Notes: generated from the letters alone by a model not told the origin. Positions 1 through 9,625 are shown, counted from the first letter of the stretch. The stretch: 64,000 nt of DNA from Paracoccus methylarcula (GCF_003007735.2 NZ_PXNQ02000005.1:124001-188000), one strand, 5' to 3'. Program-made: numbers and translations.

Positions 1-2
1 AA

Positions 3-74
3 TCCGAGACCGCTGCCCGGCAGCTATTCATCCAGGCCGTGGGACGAGCGGTCTCGCGGCTGGAACTCACGTGA
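3..74 (+). CDS. C-terminal end of an unidentified gene entering from the left edge
   Basis: An open frame runs from the window edge to a TGA at 72-74 and encodes about 23 residues ending AVSRLELT. The residues look like ordinary coding sequence for this genome, but the piece is too short to name a family. It lies on the same strand as the next gene, 75 bases away. It could also be non-coding. Confidence 0.35.
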   Translation, partial: SETAARQLFIQAVGRAVSRLELT

Positions 75-149
75 TACCAAGGGGCAGGGGGTTTTGCCGG
101 ACACATGGACGTGACTTCGCATAATCTCCATATCGGCTAGGATTCAGGC

Positions 150-503
150 ATGAGACATGTTGCCGCTTTGATATTCTGCCTCTTGCCGCTGCGTGTCCTT
201 GCCGATCCCCCGGTCGTGGAAGATGTCCGGGCGGAGCGGCAAGGCGATGGCTGGCGCTTTGACGTCACCATATCGCACCCCGATACCGGGTGGGATCATT
301 ATGCCGATGCCTGGCGGGTGCTGGATATGGATGGAAACGAGCTTGGCCTGCGAATCCTTGTCCATCCGCATGTGGACGAACAGCCATTCACACGGTCCCT
401 CACCGGCGTCGAGATTCCTGACGCTGTCACGATGGTCGAAATCGAGGCGCGGTGCCTCGTAGATGGCTGGTCCGGCGTCAGGACCAAAGTGGAACTCGAT
501 TAG
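150..503 (+). CDS. secreted protein of unknown function (117 aa)
   Basis: The first 18 or so residues form a signal peptide (MRHVAALIFCLLPLRVLA followed by DPP), so the mature protein of about 98 residues should be periplasmic. The rest is rich in Asp, Val and Trp and reads like a small beta-rich domain; two segments contain VEDVRAERQGDGWRF and GWDHYADAWRVLD. No catalytic motif is visible, and I do not recognise a named family. The start is preceded by AGGATTCAGGC, a plausible ribosome binding site. The gene ends just before a strong hairpin and converges on the sulfate activation genes, so it is its own transcription unit or the end of one entering from the left. Confidence 0.75.
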   Translation: MRHVAALIFCLLPLRVLADPPVVEDVRAERQGDGWRFDVTISHPDTGWDHYADAWRVLDMDGNELGLRILVHPHVDEQPFTRSLTGVEIPDAVTMVEIEARCLVDGWSGVRTKVELD

Positions 504-518
504 GCTGGGAATAAAGCA

Positions 519-549
519 ACGCCGGCCACGGAAAATCCATGGCCGGCGT
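519..549. terminator. bidirectional hairpin between convergent genes
   Basis: A 13-bp stem (519-531 with 537-549, one mismatch) closes an AAAAT loop. It sits between the stop of the secreted protein gene and the stop of cysNC, so it can end transcripts from both sides. Confidence 0.7.
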
Positions 550-565
550 CGATCTCACGCACAGA

Positions 566-2488
566 TCAGCGCGATGCCTTGAGAATGCGTTCAATCACCT
601 TCTCTGCCGCTTCTTCGGCGGTGAGTTCGACCGTGTTCACGATCAATTCGGCGGTCTCGGGCTCCTCATAGGGGCTGTCGATGCCGGTGAAGTTCTTCAA
701 CTGACCCGAACGTGCCTTCTTGTAGAGACCCTTGACGTCGCGCTCTTCGGCCACCTCCAGCGGGGTGTCGACATAGACCTCGAGGAACTCGCCATCGGCC
801 ATCAGGTCACGCACCATCCGGCGCTCGGACCGGAAGGGCGAGATGAAGGCCGTCAGCACGATCAGCCCGGCATCGGTCATCAGCCGCGCCACTTCACCGA
901 CGCGGCGGATATTCTCCACCCGGTCGGCATCGGTAAAGCCCAGGTCGCGGTTCAGCCCGTGACGCACATTGTCGCCATCCAGAAGGAAGGTGTGCTTGCC
1001 AAGGGCATGCAGTTTCTTCTCGACGATATTGGCGATGGTCGATTTGCCCGAGCCCGACAGGCCGGTGAACCAGACCACGGCGGCCTTCTGGTTCTTGAGC
1101 GCAGCATGGGCGTCGCGGTCCACATCAACTGCCTGCCAGTGGATATTCTGGCTGCGGCGCAGGGCGAAGCGGATCATGCCCGCTGCCACGGTCGCATTTG
1201 TCAGCCGGTCGATCAGGATGAAGCCGCCCAGATCGGGGTTCTGATCGTAGGCCTCGAAGGGAATCGCCCGGTCGGTCGAGATATTGACCACGCCAATGGC
1301 GTTCAGCCCCAGGGTCTTTGAGGCCAGATGCTCCATCGTGTTGACGTTCACCTCGTATTTCGGCTCGGTGACCGTCGCAGTGACACTTTGGGTGCCGATC
1401 TTCAGGATATAGGGACGGCCCGGCAGCATTTCCTCTTCGGACATCCAGACCAGCGTGGCCTCGAACTGGTCGGCAACCTCGCAGGGCTCGTCCGACTTGA
1501 CGATCACGTCGCCGCGCGAGCAGTCGATTTCGTCCTCGAAGGTCAAGGTGACGGATTGCCCGGCAACTGCCTGGTCGAGATTGCCATCGAAGGTCACGAT
1601 GGACTTGACCTTGGTGGTCTTGCCCGAAGGCAGGACCCGGATCGGATCGCCCGGGCGCACCACGCCTGCGCCGATCTGACCGGCAAAGCCGCGGAAGTCG
1701 AGATTGGGACGGTTCACCCATTGCACGGCCATGCGGAACGGATGGTCCTGCAACCGCGCTTCGCTGATCGGGGCATCTTCCAGATGACCCAGCAGGGTCG
1801 GACCCTGGAACCATTCCATGTTCGGGCTCTTGCTGACGATATTGTCGCCCTTCAGGCCCGAGATCGGGATCGGCTGGAAGCTCTCCATGCCGATCTGCTT
1901 GGCGAAATGCGAGTAATCGCTGACGATCTCGTAGAACCGCTCGGCCGAGTAATCGACCAGGTCCATCTTGTTCACTGCCAGCACCACGTTGCGGATGCCA
2001 AGCTGGTTCACCAGATAGCTGTGCCGACGGGTCTGGGTCAGCACACCCTGACGCGCATCGATCAGGATCACGGCCAGGTCGGCGGTCGAGGCGCCGGTGA
2101 CCATGTTGCGGGTATATTGTTCATGCCCCGGCGTGTCGGCGACGATGAATTTCCGCTTGTCGGTTGCGAAAAAGCGATAGGCGACATCGATGGTGATGCC
2201 CTGCTCGCGCTCGGCGGCAAGACCGTCGACCAGAAGCGCGAAATCGATCTCGCCCGCCTGCGTCCCGACATTCTTGGAATCGCTTTCGAGGCTGGCAAGC
2301 TGATCCTCGAAGATCATCTTGCTGTCATAGAGCAGCCGCCCGATCAGCGTCGATTTGCCGTCATCCACCGAGCCACAGGTGATGAAGCGCAGCATGGTCT
2401 TGTGCTGGTGCTTCAGCAGGTAGGCGTCGATATCCTCGGCGATCAGCGAATCCGTGACGTAGACGGGATCTTTGGTATCAAGGGTCAT
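566..2488 (-). CDS. cysNC: bifunctional sulfate adenylyltransferase subunit 1 / adenylylsulfate kinase
   Basis: This 640-residue fusion makes APS from ATP and sulfate (with CysD) and phosphorylates it to PAPS in the cytoplasm. The N-terminal EF-Tu-like GTPase has GSVDDGKST at 39-47, DTPGHE at 118-123 and NKMD at 173-176. The C-terminal APS kinase starts near 465, with a P-loop GLSGSGKST at 476-484 and DGDNVRHGL at 504-512. GTP hydrolysis in the first part drives sulfate adenylylation. Its ATG overlaps the cysD stop as TGATG, so the two are translated together. Fused CysNC is common in alphaproteobacteria (the NodQ type). No motif is missing. Confidence 0.97.
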   Translation of the reverse strand: MTLDTKDPVYVTDSLIAEDIDAYLLKHQHKTMLRFITCGSVDDGKSTLIGRLLYDSKMIFEDQLASLESDSKNVGTQAGEIDFALLVDGLAAEREQGITIDVAYRFFATDKRKFIVADTPGHEQYTRNMVTGASTADLAVILIDARQGVLTQTRRHSYLVNQLGIRNVVLAVNKMDLVDYSAERFYEIVSDYSHFAKQIGMESFQPIPISGLKGDNIVSKSPNMEWFQGPTLLGHLEDAPISEARLQDHPFRMAVQWVNRPNLDFRGFAGQIGAGVVRPGDPIRVLPSGKTTKVKSIVTFDGNLDQAVAGQSVTLTFEDEIDCSRGDVIVKSDEPCEVADQFEATLVWMSEEEMLPGRPYILKIGTQSVTATVTEPKYEVNVNTMEHLASKTLGLNAIGVVNISTDRAIPFEAYDQNPDLGGFILIDRLTNATVAAGMIRFALRRSQNIHWQAVDVDRDAHAALKNQKAAVVWFTGLSGSGKSTIANIVEKKLHALGKHTFLLDGDNVRHGLNRDLGFTDADRVENIRRVGEVARLMTDAGLIVLTAFISPFRSERRMVRDLMADGEFLEVYVDTPLEVAEERDVKGLYKKARSGQLKNFTGIDSPYEEPETAELIVNTVELTAEEAAEKVIERILKASR

Positions 2489-3423
2489 CAGAAATACCCC
2501 TCCTGCTTCTTCTTCTCCATCGAGGCGGCCTGATCGTGGTCGATCGCGCGCCCCTGCCGTTCCGATGTGGTGGTCAGCAGCATTTCCTGGATGACCTCGG
2601 GCAGGGTGCTGGCCTCGGATTCCACCGCGCCGGTCAGCGGATAGCAGCCGAGCGTGCGGAAACGCACCGATTTCATCTGCGGCACTTCGCCGTCACGCAG
2701 CGGGAAACGGTCGTCATCGACCATGATCAACAGCCCGTCACGCTCCACCACCGGGCGCGGTTCCGAGAAATACAGCGGCACGATCTCGATATTCTCGAGA
2801 TGGATATACTGCCAGATATCCAATTCGGTCCAGTTCGACAGCGGGAAGACCCGGATCGATTCGCCCTTGGCCTTGCGGGTATTATACTGCCGCCACAGCT
2901 CGGGACGCTGGTTCTTGGGATCCCAGCGGTGATTGGCCGAACGGAACGAGAAGATGCGCTCCTTGGCACGCGATTTCTCTTCGTCGCGGCGGGCACCGCC
3001 GAATGCCACGTCGAAATTGTACTTGGTCAGCGCCTGTTTCAGACCGTCGGTCTTCCACATGTCGGTATGCAGGCTGCCATGGTCAAAGGGGTTGATCCCC
3101 TTCTCCATCGCTTCGGGATTGTGATGCACGATCAGTTTCATGCCCGCGTCTTCGGCGGCACGGTCGCGCAATTCATACATGGCGCGGAACTTCCATGTCG
3201 TATCGACATGCAAGAGCGGAAAGGGCGGCGGTGCAGGGTAAAAGGCCTTTTTCGCCAGATGCAGCATGCAGGCGGAATCTTTTCCAACGGAATAGAGCAT
3301 GACGGGGTTGTCGGCATTGGCCACAACCTCGCGCATGATATGGATACTTTCAGCTTCGAGGCGCTGCAAATGGGTCAGCGTGGCCGGGCTGATTTCGGTG
3401 TCAGTGGCGGGCTGGGTCATCAT
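2488..3423 (-). CDS. cysD: sulfate adenylyltransferase subunit 2
   Basis: CysD is the catalytic PP-loop ATP pyrophosphatase-type subunit that adenylylates sulfate together with CysN. The PP-loop SVGKDS lies at about 45-50 of the chosen protein (311 aa). A longer frame exists upstream, but its first 41 residues do not resemble the family; the ATGATG at 3423 gives the usual length of about 300 and has GAAACGAG upstream. The stop overlaps the cysNC start, so the pair is one operon. The 173 bp upstream to pxpA must hold the promoter; I saw no clear operator there. Confidence 0.95.
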   Translation of the reverse strand: MMTQPATDTEISPATLTHLQRLEAESIHIMREVVANADNPVMLYSVGKDSACMLHLAKKAFYPAPPPFPLLHVDTTWKFRAMYELRDRAAEDAGMKLIVHHNPEAMEKGINPFDHGSLHTDMWKTDGLKQALTKYNFDVAFGGARRDEEKSRAKERIFSFRSANHRWDPKNQRPELWRQYNTRKAKGESIRVFPLSNWTELDIWQYIHLENIEIVPLYFSEPRPVVERDGLLIMVDDDRFPLRDGEVPQMKSVRFRTLGCYPLTGAVESEASTLPEVIQEMLLTTTSERQGRAIDHDQAASMEKKKQEGYF

Positions 3424-3596
3424 GGCTATGAACTCGTTTCTTATGCGGGGTGGCATTTGGCAGATCTCGGCGACAATACCAAGAGGGGCGGCGGAATAAC
3501 GCCCAACATTCTGTTGATCTGCGCAACGGTCGGGCGATTTTCCCATCTATTCAGGTCGGACAAGAACGAAAATCGTGGCGGGGCATGAGGCACTGC

Positions 3597-4355
3597 TCAA
3601 CCAAAGCGCCTGACGTCGATTCCGCTCTCAACCAATGCTTGCCGGACCCCTGCCGCCATGGCCACGGCTTGGGGCGAATCACCATGCACGCAGATCGTAT
3701 CGATGCGGCAGGAGATCCGTTTTCCGCTGCCTGTGATGATCGCGCCTTCGCGAACCATCTGCACCATGCGCCGGCCCGCCTCTTCCGGGTCATGCAGCAC
3801 CGCGCCGGGCTGGCTGCGGTCAACCAGAGAAGCGTCATCGTTATAGGCTCGGTCGGCAAAGATTTCTCCCGCATAGGTGGCGCCAAGGTCGCGCGCGGCG
3901 GTCTCCATTCCGGTGCCCGCCAATACCACGAGGATCAGCTCCGGAGCGACCTTGAGCGCCGCCTCGTAGCAGATGCGGGCGATCTCGGGCTCATCGGTGG
4001 CCATGTTTGACAAGGCGCCATGCAGCTTGAGGTGCCGAAGCTCGGCCCCCGCCGCCCGCGCGATGCCCTGCGCCGCCCCCAATTGATAGGCGACCATATT
4101 GGCAAGCTCCTCGCCGCTCAGGCGAATGCGACGGCGGCCGAAGCCTTGCAGATCCGCAAAGCCCGGATGCGCCCCGATACCCACGCCCTTCGCATGGGCG
4201 CGGGCCATGGTCCGGGCCATCACATCCGGGTCCCCGGCATGAAATCCGCAGGCGATATTGGCCGATGTCACGATATCCAGCAGGGCATCGTCATCGCCCA
4301 TCTTCCACGGCCCGAAGCTTTCGCCCATATCCGAGTTCAGGTCGACACGCATCAT
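3597..4355 (-). CDS. pxpA: 5-oxoprolinase subunit A (LamB/YcsF family)
   Basis: PxpA works with PxpB and PxpC to open 5-oxoproline (pyroglutamate) to glutamate using ATP. The 252-residue protein starts MMRVDLNSDMGESFGPW, the typical family opening, and carries the ANIACGFHAGDP and HPGFADLQGFGRR segments. A longer frame upstream is rejected because it would run far into pxpC. The start ATG at 4355 overlaps the pxpC stop as ATGA, showing translational coupling. It is the last gene of the pxpB-pxpC-pxpA run; pyroglutamate arises as a damage product of glutamine and glutathione. Confidence 0.93.
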   Translation of the reverse strand: MMRVDLNSDMGESFGPWKMGDDDALLDIVTSANIACGFHAGDPDVMARTMARAHAKGVGIGAHPGFADLQGFGRRRIRLSGEELANMVAYQLGAAQGIARAAGAELRHLKLHGALSNMATDEPEIARICYEAALKVAPELILVVLAGTGMETAARDLGATYAGEIFADRAYNDDASLVDRSQPGAVLHDPEEAGRRMVQMVREGAIITGSGKRISCRIDTICVHGDSPQAVAMAAGVRQALVESGIDVRRFG

Positions 4356-5365
4356 TGATCCTCCAATTCGTTGCCTGCCGTGACGCCGCTGATAAGCTGA
4401 AAGCCCAACAGGTCGGTCATCATCGCCGGGTCGCGGACCAGCGGGCGGCAGCGGGCAAGGGCTGCCCGCAATTGCCCGGTTTCGGTCTGCCAAAGCCTGT
4501 CGGCCTCGTCCAGCGTTATCCTCCGGAAGCGCAGCTTCATGCCGGGAGCAGCCTGTGCCGCAATCGGCAGATCGGCGGGAATGATCGTGCCGAGGCGGGG
4601 ATATCCGCCGATGGTCTGGCATTCGGCCAGCAAGACGAAGGGCACGCCGTCCCCGGTCATCTGCAGATCGCCCGGCCCGATCAGGTCCGAGGCAAGGCCA
4701 GACGCATGTTCTGACGCGAATCCCCGGTCGGCATCGAATCTGACGCCCTGCCGGTTGCCGCGATCCGAGCGGGTGAATTCAGTGCTGAAAAACGCGGACA
4801 GAACCTCGTCGTCGAACAATCCGGTCTGCGGGCCATCGATGATCCGGACCGTGCCACCGTTGAATCGTGGTGCCGGATCGATCACCTGCGGTGGCATGTC
4901 GGGGCAGGTATCCTGTCCGGTCGGCAATTCGCCCGGAGCCAGGGGCGAGAAAATGCCGATGCTCAGATGCGCCGCCCGACTGTCAAGCCATTCATCACTC
5001 GCCATGCCGCCGGCAGGGGTCAGATAGCCATAGCTTCCCGCCTGCACCCCGCCGATTAGCAACTTCTGTCCAGGGGCCACCTGATGCGACGCATGCCAGC
5101 GCAGCGGAGCGCCGTCCAGCGTCGCCGTCATCGGCGCTCCGGTCAGGGCGATGCGCATCGGCTGTTCGACCTCGAATATGCCGCCCGCACCGGCCATCTC
5201 TATCCCCGCCAGCGGCCTGTCTGCGCCCAGCAAGGCCGCGGCCTCGATCAGCGCCTGCCGATCTACGGCGCCTCCGCATGACAGCCCCTTGGCCAGATGG
5301 CCCGGTCGTCCCATGTCCTGGACCGTCAGGATCCCATCGGCGCGGCGCAAGATCAGCGATGTCAT
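4352..5365 (-). CDS. pxpC: 5-oxoprolinase subunit C (biotin-dependent carboxyltransferase-like)
   Basis: This 337-residue protein is the KipA/AHS2-type subunit of bacterial 5-oxoprolinase. It opens with the family pattern DGILTVQDMGRPGHLAKG and has GGAVDRQALIEAAALLG near 31-47, then TRSDRGNRQGVRF and the C-terminal QTIGGYPRLGTI segment. It overlaps pxpB (4 bases) at its start and pxpA (4 bases) at its end, so the three are made as a set. Older annotations call it urea amidolyase-like or allophanate hydrolase subunit 2; the presence of all three subunits favours 5-oxoprolinase. Confidence 0.93.
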   Translation of the reverse strand: MTSLILRRADGILTVQDMGRPGHLAKGLSCGGAVDRQALIEAAALLGADRPLAGIEMAGAGGIFEVEQPMRIALTGAPMTATLDGAPLRWHASHQVAPGQKLLIGGVQAGSYGYLTPAGGMASDEWLDSRAAHLSIGIFSPLAPGELPTGQDTCPDMPPQVIDPAPRFNGGTVRIIDGPQTGLFDDEVLSAFFSTEFTRSDRGNRQGVRFDADRGFASEHASGLASDLIGPGDLQMTGDGVPFVLLAECQTIGGYPRLGTIIPADLPIAAQAAPGMKLRFRRITLDEADRLWQTETGQLRAALARCRPLVRDPAMMTDLLGFQLISGVTAGNELEDQ

Positions 5366-6120
5366 CGCAGCACCTCCAGCCGCGCGCCGCCAAGACCGTC
5401 GTCAGCCTTATCAAGCGCCTCGATCTCGGATGCAGGCACGGGGACGAAGCGGATCGCATCGCCCGCCCGCAACGGCATCGGCGTATCGCGTTCGGGGCGA
5501 AAGCTGCGAAAGGCGCTGCGGCCCACCTGCCGCCAGCCGGTCGCGGAGGCCGCGCCGAACATCACGATCTGCCGCACTGCGACGACGATTGCCCCCGCCG
5601 GAACGGTCGGTGTCAATTCGGATTGGCGCGGCAGATCCCATGCCTCCGGCAGCAGGCCGATATAGGGCTGACCGGGGGCGAAGCCGATCACCAGCACCCG
5701 CAGATCCGCCTCGCAGATCTGCTGGATGGCGGCGTCGGGGCCGCAACCCACCGCCTGCGCCACCTCGGCAAGCTGGGGACCATCGGCATCGCCGAATGCC
5801 ACCGGAATCGTCCAGCGCCTTGCCGGAGCCGGACGATCGAGCGGCCCCTGCAGGATATGCGCCGCACGCGCCGAGATCTCCCTGGCCAGAACATCGCGCC
5901 GCGTTGTCACGGGATCGAACCGCAGCAGGACAGAGACAAGCCCCGGCGCAATTTCCACGGTGCCGGCGGGGGGACTGCGCTCCAGGTCGGCGGCCAGAAG
6001 CTGCGTGGCCACCATCGCCTCGGGTTCCGGCGTCAGGGCGAAGCGCAGCAGCACCCCGTCCATTCCGGCCCAAAGCACCCGGGGACCGGGTTCGACGTGG
6101 AAATCGCTTTCATATTCCAT
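5362..6120 (-). CDS. pxpB: 5-oxoprolinase subunit B (KipI/AHS1 family)
   Basis: The 252-residue protein has the AHS1 hallmarks: RRDVLAREI, WTIPVAFGDADGPQLAEVA in the middle, and VLVIGFAPGQPYIGLLP followed by RQSELTPTVPAGAI. The frame can be extended to a TTG at 6126, but the ATG at 6120 with GATGAG upstream is more likely. It starts 18 bases after the stop of the AlkB-like gene, so it may be cotranscribed with it and mutY. With PxpA and PxpC it forms the cytoplasmic 5-oxoprolinase. Confidence 0.92.
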   Translation of the reverse strand: MEYESDFHVEPGPRVLWAGMDGVLLRFALTPEPEAMVATQLLAADLERSPPAGTVEIAPGLVSVLLRFDPVTTRRDVLAREISARAAHILQGPLDRPAPARRWTIPVAFGDADGPQLAEVAQAVGCGPDAAIQQICEADLRVLVIGFAPGQPYIGLLPEAWDLPRQSELTPTVPAGAIVVAVRQIVMFGAASATGWRQVGRSAFRSFRPERDTPMPLRAGDAIRFVPVPASEIEALDKADDGLGGARLEVLR

Positions 6121-6138
6121 CAGCAAAGCTCATCGGGT

Positions 6139-7278
6139 TCAAAGCGCATTGCGCGGCATCGGCAATTCGCCCCGGTTATACGGCCCCCAATCCTCGATAT
6201 CGGGATAGAATTGCCGCCGCCAGGCACGCACCCTCGGGTTCATCCGCCGCCGCCACCATGGCGGAACCATGGCCACGAAGGTCATCGCCGGATATCCCAG
6301 GGGCAGTTGCGGCGCCTCGACCTCGTCATAGGTCTGCAACAGCGGAAACCGCCGGTCCGGCTTGTAATGGTGGTCCGAATGGCGCTGCAGGTTGATGAGC
6401 AGCCAGTTCGAGCCCTTATGCGATGCGTTCCAGCTATGCCGGGGCAGGATGCGCTCATACCGGCCTTCGCCCAGATAGCGGCGGGTCAGCCCGTAATGCT
6501 CGACGTAATTGGTCAGTTCCAGCTGCCAGACGGCAATGAAGGCCTGGAACAGGAACAGGAACAACCCCTGCAAGCCGCCCAGCAGCAATGCCAGCGCCAG
6601 CATTGCCAACTGTATCGCCGCATAGCGCCAGAACGGGTTACGCCGATCGAACGGCCCCTTGCCGCCCCGCGCGAGAAAGCCGGTCTCGGCCCGCCACGCG
6701 CTTGCCGGGCCATGGCGCAGCACGCGCCAGAAAAAGCGATAGAACCCCTCGTTATAGCGGGCGGAGACAGCATCCCGGGGCGTGGCGACCCATGAATGAT
6801 GGACCAGAAGATGCTCGGTCCGGAAATGCGAATACAGGACCGAACCCAGCAGCAGATCACCCAGCCACCGCTCCAGCATGGTCTTCTGGTGCAAAAGCTC
6901 ATGCGCATAGACGATCCCGATCGAGCCGGACAGCACGCCGATGCCAAAGAACAAGCCAAGCTTTTCCAGCCCGGACAGATGGCCCGAGGAGGTCACGTAG
7001 CAGATCGCGCCGAAAATCGTCGCGAATTGCAGCGGGAACCAGACGATGGTGACCGCGCGATGCCAGAACAGTTGCGCGGTCCCGGTTTCCGTGTCGGGAT
7101 TGTCTTCGTTCAGGCCCAGCACGCCGTCCAGCGCCGTGGTCAGATACCAGGCATATGCGGGCAAAAGCATCCACCAAAACCCGCCCTTCACGGCGGCCAA
7201 TGCGACAAGCGGCGGCATGACGACCGACATCCAGAACGGAGCGGCGGCGGGTAGGGTATTGGGTGATTTGCTGCTCAT
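6139..7278 (-). CDS. AlkB-type membrane alkane/fatty-acyl hydroxylase family protein
   Basis: A 379-residue integral membrane protein with the histidine pattern of the AlkB non-haem di-iron hydroxylases: HELLHQ at 126-131, EHLLVHH at 155-161, NYVEHYGL at 257-264 and LQRHSDHH at 297-304. Hydrophobic helices surround these motifs. Relative to classical AlkB (HELxHK, EHxxGHH, LQRHxDHHA), three flanking positions differ, so the substrate may not be an n-alkane. All histidines are present. No rubredoxin or rubredoxin reductase gene is beside it. The start at 7278 (MSSKSPNT) lies 10 bases past the mutY stop; earlier ATGs at 7308 and 7317 overlap mutY. It is probably in a transcript with mutY and pxpBCA. 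Confidence 0.85.
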   Translation of the reverse strand: MSSKSPNTLPAAAPFWMSVVMPPLVALAAVKGGFWWMLLPAYAWYLTTALDGVLGLNEDNPDTETGTAQLFWHRAVTIVWFPLQFATIFGAICYVTSSGHLSGLEKLGLFFGIGVLSGSIGIVYAHELLHQKTMLERWLGDLLLGSVLYSHFRTEHLLVHHSWVATPRDAVSARYNEGFYRFFWRVLRHGPASAWRAETGFLARGGKGPFDRRNPFWRYAAIQLAMLALALLLGGLQGLFLFLFQAFIAVWQLELTNYVEHYGLTRRYLGEGRYERILPRHSWNASHKGSNWLLINLQRHSDHHYKPDRRFPLLQTYDEVEAPQLPLGYPAMTFVAMVPPWWRRRMNPRVRAWRRQFYPDIEDWGPYNRGELPMPRNAL

Positions 7279-7288
7279 GGCCGCGATA

Positions 7289-8314
7289 TTACGCCACGAT
7301 TTCAGCATGTGCCACATCCCAGACCTTGCGCATCAGTCCCGGCAGCCCGTCCCGGTCGATTTGCCGCAGGGGGACGAGATGCCCGCGCTGTGCCGGACCG
7401 GTCAACTCGCCCAGCATCACCTGCAGCGACAGGTTGAAATGCGTGAAGACATGGCGCACCTCGCCAATCTCGCGCCAATCGGCCTGGCCGGGCGGCGGCA
7501 GGTCGCGCCCGTCCCAACCGGCTGAGGGAAAGGCCAGCATTCCCCCAAGCAGACCCTTGGCGGGGCGTTCCTCCAGCAGCAGCCCGTCTCCTTGACGGGC
7601 CACCCAGACAATACCGCTCCGGTTCGGTTTGGCGGTTTTCGGAGCCTTGCGGGGAAGAGTCGCGGCGATGCCAAGCCGGTGCGCGTCGCATTCATCGATC
7701 AGGGGACATATCCCGCAGGCCGGATTGCGCGGCGCGCAGATCGTTGCACCGAGATCCATCATGGCCTGGGCGTAATCGCCGGGCCGCGCTTGCGGGGTCA
7801 GCTTCTGCGCCAATGCGACAAGTTCGGGTTTCGCAGCAGGAAGTGGAGTCTCAACGGCATGCAGCCGCGCCACGACTCGCTCGACATTGCCATCGACGAC
7901 GGTTTCGGGCTGGTCATAGGCGATCGCCGCGATGGCCGCCGAGGTATAGGGGCCGATGCCGGGCAGCGCCTGCAATGCCTCGCGTGTCCGGGGAAACCCG
8001 CCAGCTTTCGACACGATCCGCGCACAGGCCAGCAGGTTGCGGGCACGCGCGTAATAGCCCAGCCCGGCCCATTCCGCCATGACATGCGCATCCTCTGCCG
8101 CCGCCAGGTCGTCCACGGTGGGCCACAGGCCAGTGAAACGCTCGAAATAAGACTTCACGGCGGCAACCGTGGTTTGCTGCAGCATGATCTCGGACAGCCA
8201 GACGCGATAGGGATCGGCCGCGCCCCCGCCCGGCGGAACGCGCCAGGGCAGGACCCTTCCATGCCGGTCATACCATTCCAGAAGCCGTTCCGCGATCACC
8301 TTGCTGTCACGCAA
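7289..8314 (-). CDS. mutY: A/G-specific adenine DNA glycosylase
   Basis: MutY removes adenine mispaired with 8-oxoguanine. In the 341-residue protein the catalytic Glu is E42 (SEIMLQQT), the helix-hairpin-helix is LPGIGPYTS at 117-125, and the catalytic Asp is D141 (VVDGNVERV). The [4Fe-4S] cysteines are C193, C200, C203 and C209. The C-terminal half is the NUDIX-like 8-oxoG sensing domain. No ATG fits: the frame opens with TTG at 8314, which has GGAG nine bases upstream; GTG at 8299 is the alternative. It is divergent from the DUF721 gene and leads the likely mutY-alkB-pxp transcript. Confidence 0.93.
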   Translation of the reverse strand: MRDSKVIAERLLEWYDRHGRVLPWRVPPGGGAADPYRVWLSEIMLQQTTVAAVKSYFERFTGLWPTVDDLAAAEDAHVMAEWAGLGYYARARNLLACARIVSKAGGFPRTREALQALPGIGPYTSAAIAAIAYDQPETVVDGNVERVVARLHAVETPLPAAKPELVALAQKLTPQARPGDYAQAMMDLGATICAPRNPACGICPLIDECDAHRLGIAATLPRKAPKTAKPNRSGIVWVARQGDGLLLEERPAKGLLGGMLAFPSAGWDGRDLPPPGQADWREIGEVRHVFTHFNLSLQVMLGELTGPAQRGHLVPLRQIDRDGLPGLMRKVWDVAHAEIVA

Positions 8315-8399
8315 TTTTCAGAACTCCATCCTTTCGGCGCGCTTTCATCCGGGGCTCCTGCTGGTTAAGGATATATACGTGATAACCGATCAGGCAGGC

Positions 8400-8939
8400 A
8401 TGGCCCAGACTCCGCAACGCCAGGAAAAACGGACACCCCGCCGGAAGCGGGGCTTCGAAGCAGCCTCTGCCCTGCTGGCGCAGCGCGTCCAGAAAGCGGC
8501 GGAAGGCCGGGGCTTTGCAGTCACCCGCCTGTTGACCCATTGGACCGAGATCGCCGGCGAGCAACTGGCGCGCGCAACCCGTCCGGTCCGGATCAGCCAC
8601 AGCCGGGGCGGGTTCGGCGCAACATTGACCCTGTTGACCTCGGGTCCGGCCGCGCCCCTGGTGGAAATGCAGCTTCCGCAGCTTCGTGAAAGGGTCAACG
8701 CCTGTTACGGCTATAACGCGATACAGAAGATCGTTCTGACTCAAACGGCCGCGACCGGCTTTGCCGAAGGGCAGGCGCAATTCACCCCCGCGCCACCGCG
8801 CAGCACGGCCCCCCCCGACCCGCAGGCAAAGGCCAGGGCCCATGAGGTTGCCGCGCAGTTCGAGGACCCGCAACTGGCCGAGGCGATGGCCCGGCTGGCA
8901 CTGAATCTCTCTTCCCGAACAAACCGAAAGGACTCTTGA
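8400..8939 (+). CDS. DUF721 (DciA-like) domain protein
   Basis: The 179-residue protein has a basic N-terminus (RQEKRTPRRKRGFE) and the DUF721 core: LLTHWTEIAGEQLARATRPVRI, then a strand-rich part and LRERVNACYGYNAIQKIVL. DUF721 includes DciA, the DnaB helicase operator of bacteria that lack DnaC, but alphaproteobacterial members are divergent and the role here is unproven. The start MAQTPQ at 8400 is chosen because the upstream extension is not conserved in style and covers the mutY promoter. Its stop overlaps the start of the DsbA-like gene (TGATG), so the two are coupled. Confidence 0.8.
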   Translation: MAQTPQRQEKRTPRRKRGFEAASALLAQRVQKAAEGRGFAVTRLLTHWTEIAGEQLARATRPVRISHSRGGFGATLTLLTSGPAAPLVEMQLPQLRERVNACYGYNAIQKIVLTQTAATGFAEGQAQFTPAPPRSTAPPDPQAKARAHEVAAQFEDPQLAEAMARLALNLSSRTNRKDS

Positions 8940-9586
8940 TGTTGATCCGCTCCGTTGCCGCCGCTCTGGCGCTGTCGCTGGCCACACCCGTTCTGGCGCA
9001 GGACGCCACGGCGACCGAGGAAACCGAAACCAGCGAGGCGCAAACCCTGCCCGACATCGCGCTCGGGGCCGAGGACGCGCCGCTGACCATCGTCGAATAT
9101 GCCAGCTTCACCTGTGGCCATTGCGCCAATTTCCACGATCAGAACTGGCCAAAGCTGAAATCCGAATATGTCGATACCGGCAAGGTCCGCTTCATCCAGC
9201 GGGATGTCTATTTCGATGCGGTCGGTTTGTGGGCCGGGATTCTCGCCCGCTGCGGGGGCGACGACAAGTATTATGCCGTCTCGGACATGCTGTTCGACGA
9301 GCAGAAGAAATGGCTTGAAGGCGACTCGGGCGACCAGATCGCCGAGAACCTGCGCAAAATCGGCCTGAAGGCAGGGATGACCGAAGAGCAGATGACCGCT
9401 TGCTGGAACGACAGCGCCAAGGCGGAAAGCCTGATCGCGACCTTCCAGCAGAACACCACCGCCGATGAGATCGAGGCCACGCCGACCTTCGTCATCGGCG
9501 GCGAGAAGGTGCAAAACCAGCCTTGGGACGAGTTGAAGAAGATCATTGACGACAAGCTTGCCGAGGCTGACACCGCCGCGGAGTAA
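8939..9586 (+). CDS. periplasmic DsbA-family thiol:disulfide oxidoreductase
   Basis: The 215-residue protein has a signal peptide (about 1-20, ending VLA-Q), an acidic linker, and a thioredoxin fold with the active site CGHC at 59-62 (ASFTCGHCANFH). The helical insert and the cis-proline segment EATPTFVIGG mark it as DsbA/DsbG-like rather than thioredoxin. It should oxidise or isomerise disulfides in exported proteins. The ATG at 8939 overlaps the DUF721 stop and has AAAGGAC upstream; the preceding in-frame TTG is not needed. A hairpin follows the stop. Confidence 0.92.
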   Translation: MLIRSVAAALALSLATPVLAQDATATEETETSEAQTLPDIALGAEDAPLTIVEYASFTCGHCANFHDQNWPKLKSEYVDTGKVRFIQRDVYFDAVGLWAGILARCGGDDKYYAVSDMLFDEQKKWLEGDSGDQIAENLRKIGLKAGMTEEQMTACWNDSAKAESLIATFQQNTTADEIEATPTFVIGGEKVQNQPWDELKKIIDDKLAEADTAAE

Positions 9587-9593
9587 AACGACG

Positions 9594-9622
9594 GCCCGGT
9601 TCCGGTTCTACCGGAGCCGGGT
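9594..9622. terminator. hairpin between convergent dsbA-like and EamA genes
   Basis: A 13-bp stem with two G-T pairs (9594-9606 with 9610-9622) and a 3-base loop fills the 39-bp gap between two convergent stops, so it probably serves both directions. Confidence 0.65.
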
Positions 9623-9625
9623 GGC

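Noticed and set aside
1328..2533. Plus-strand open frame of 401 codons
   Set aside because: Antisense to cysNC, which carries all expected motifs.
4867..6795. Plus-strand open frame of 642 codons
   Set aside because: Antisense to pxpC, pxpB and the AlkB-like gene; the product is Pro/Arg-rich low-complexity sequence typical of shadow frames.
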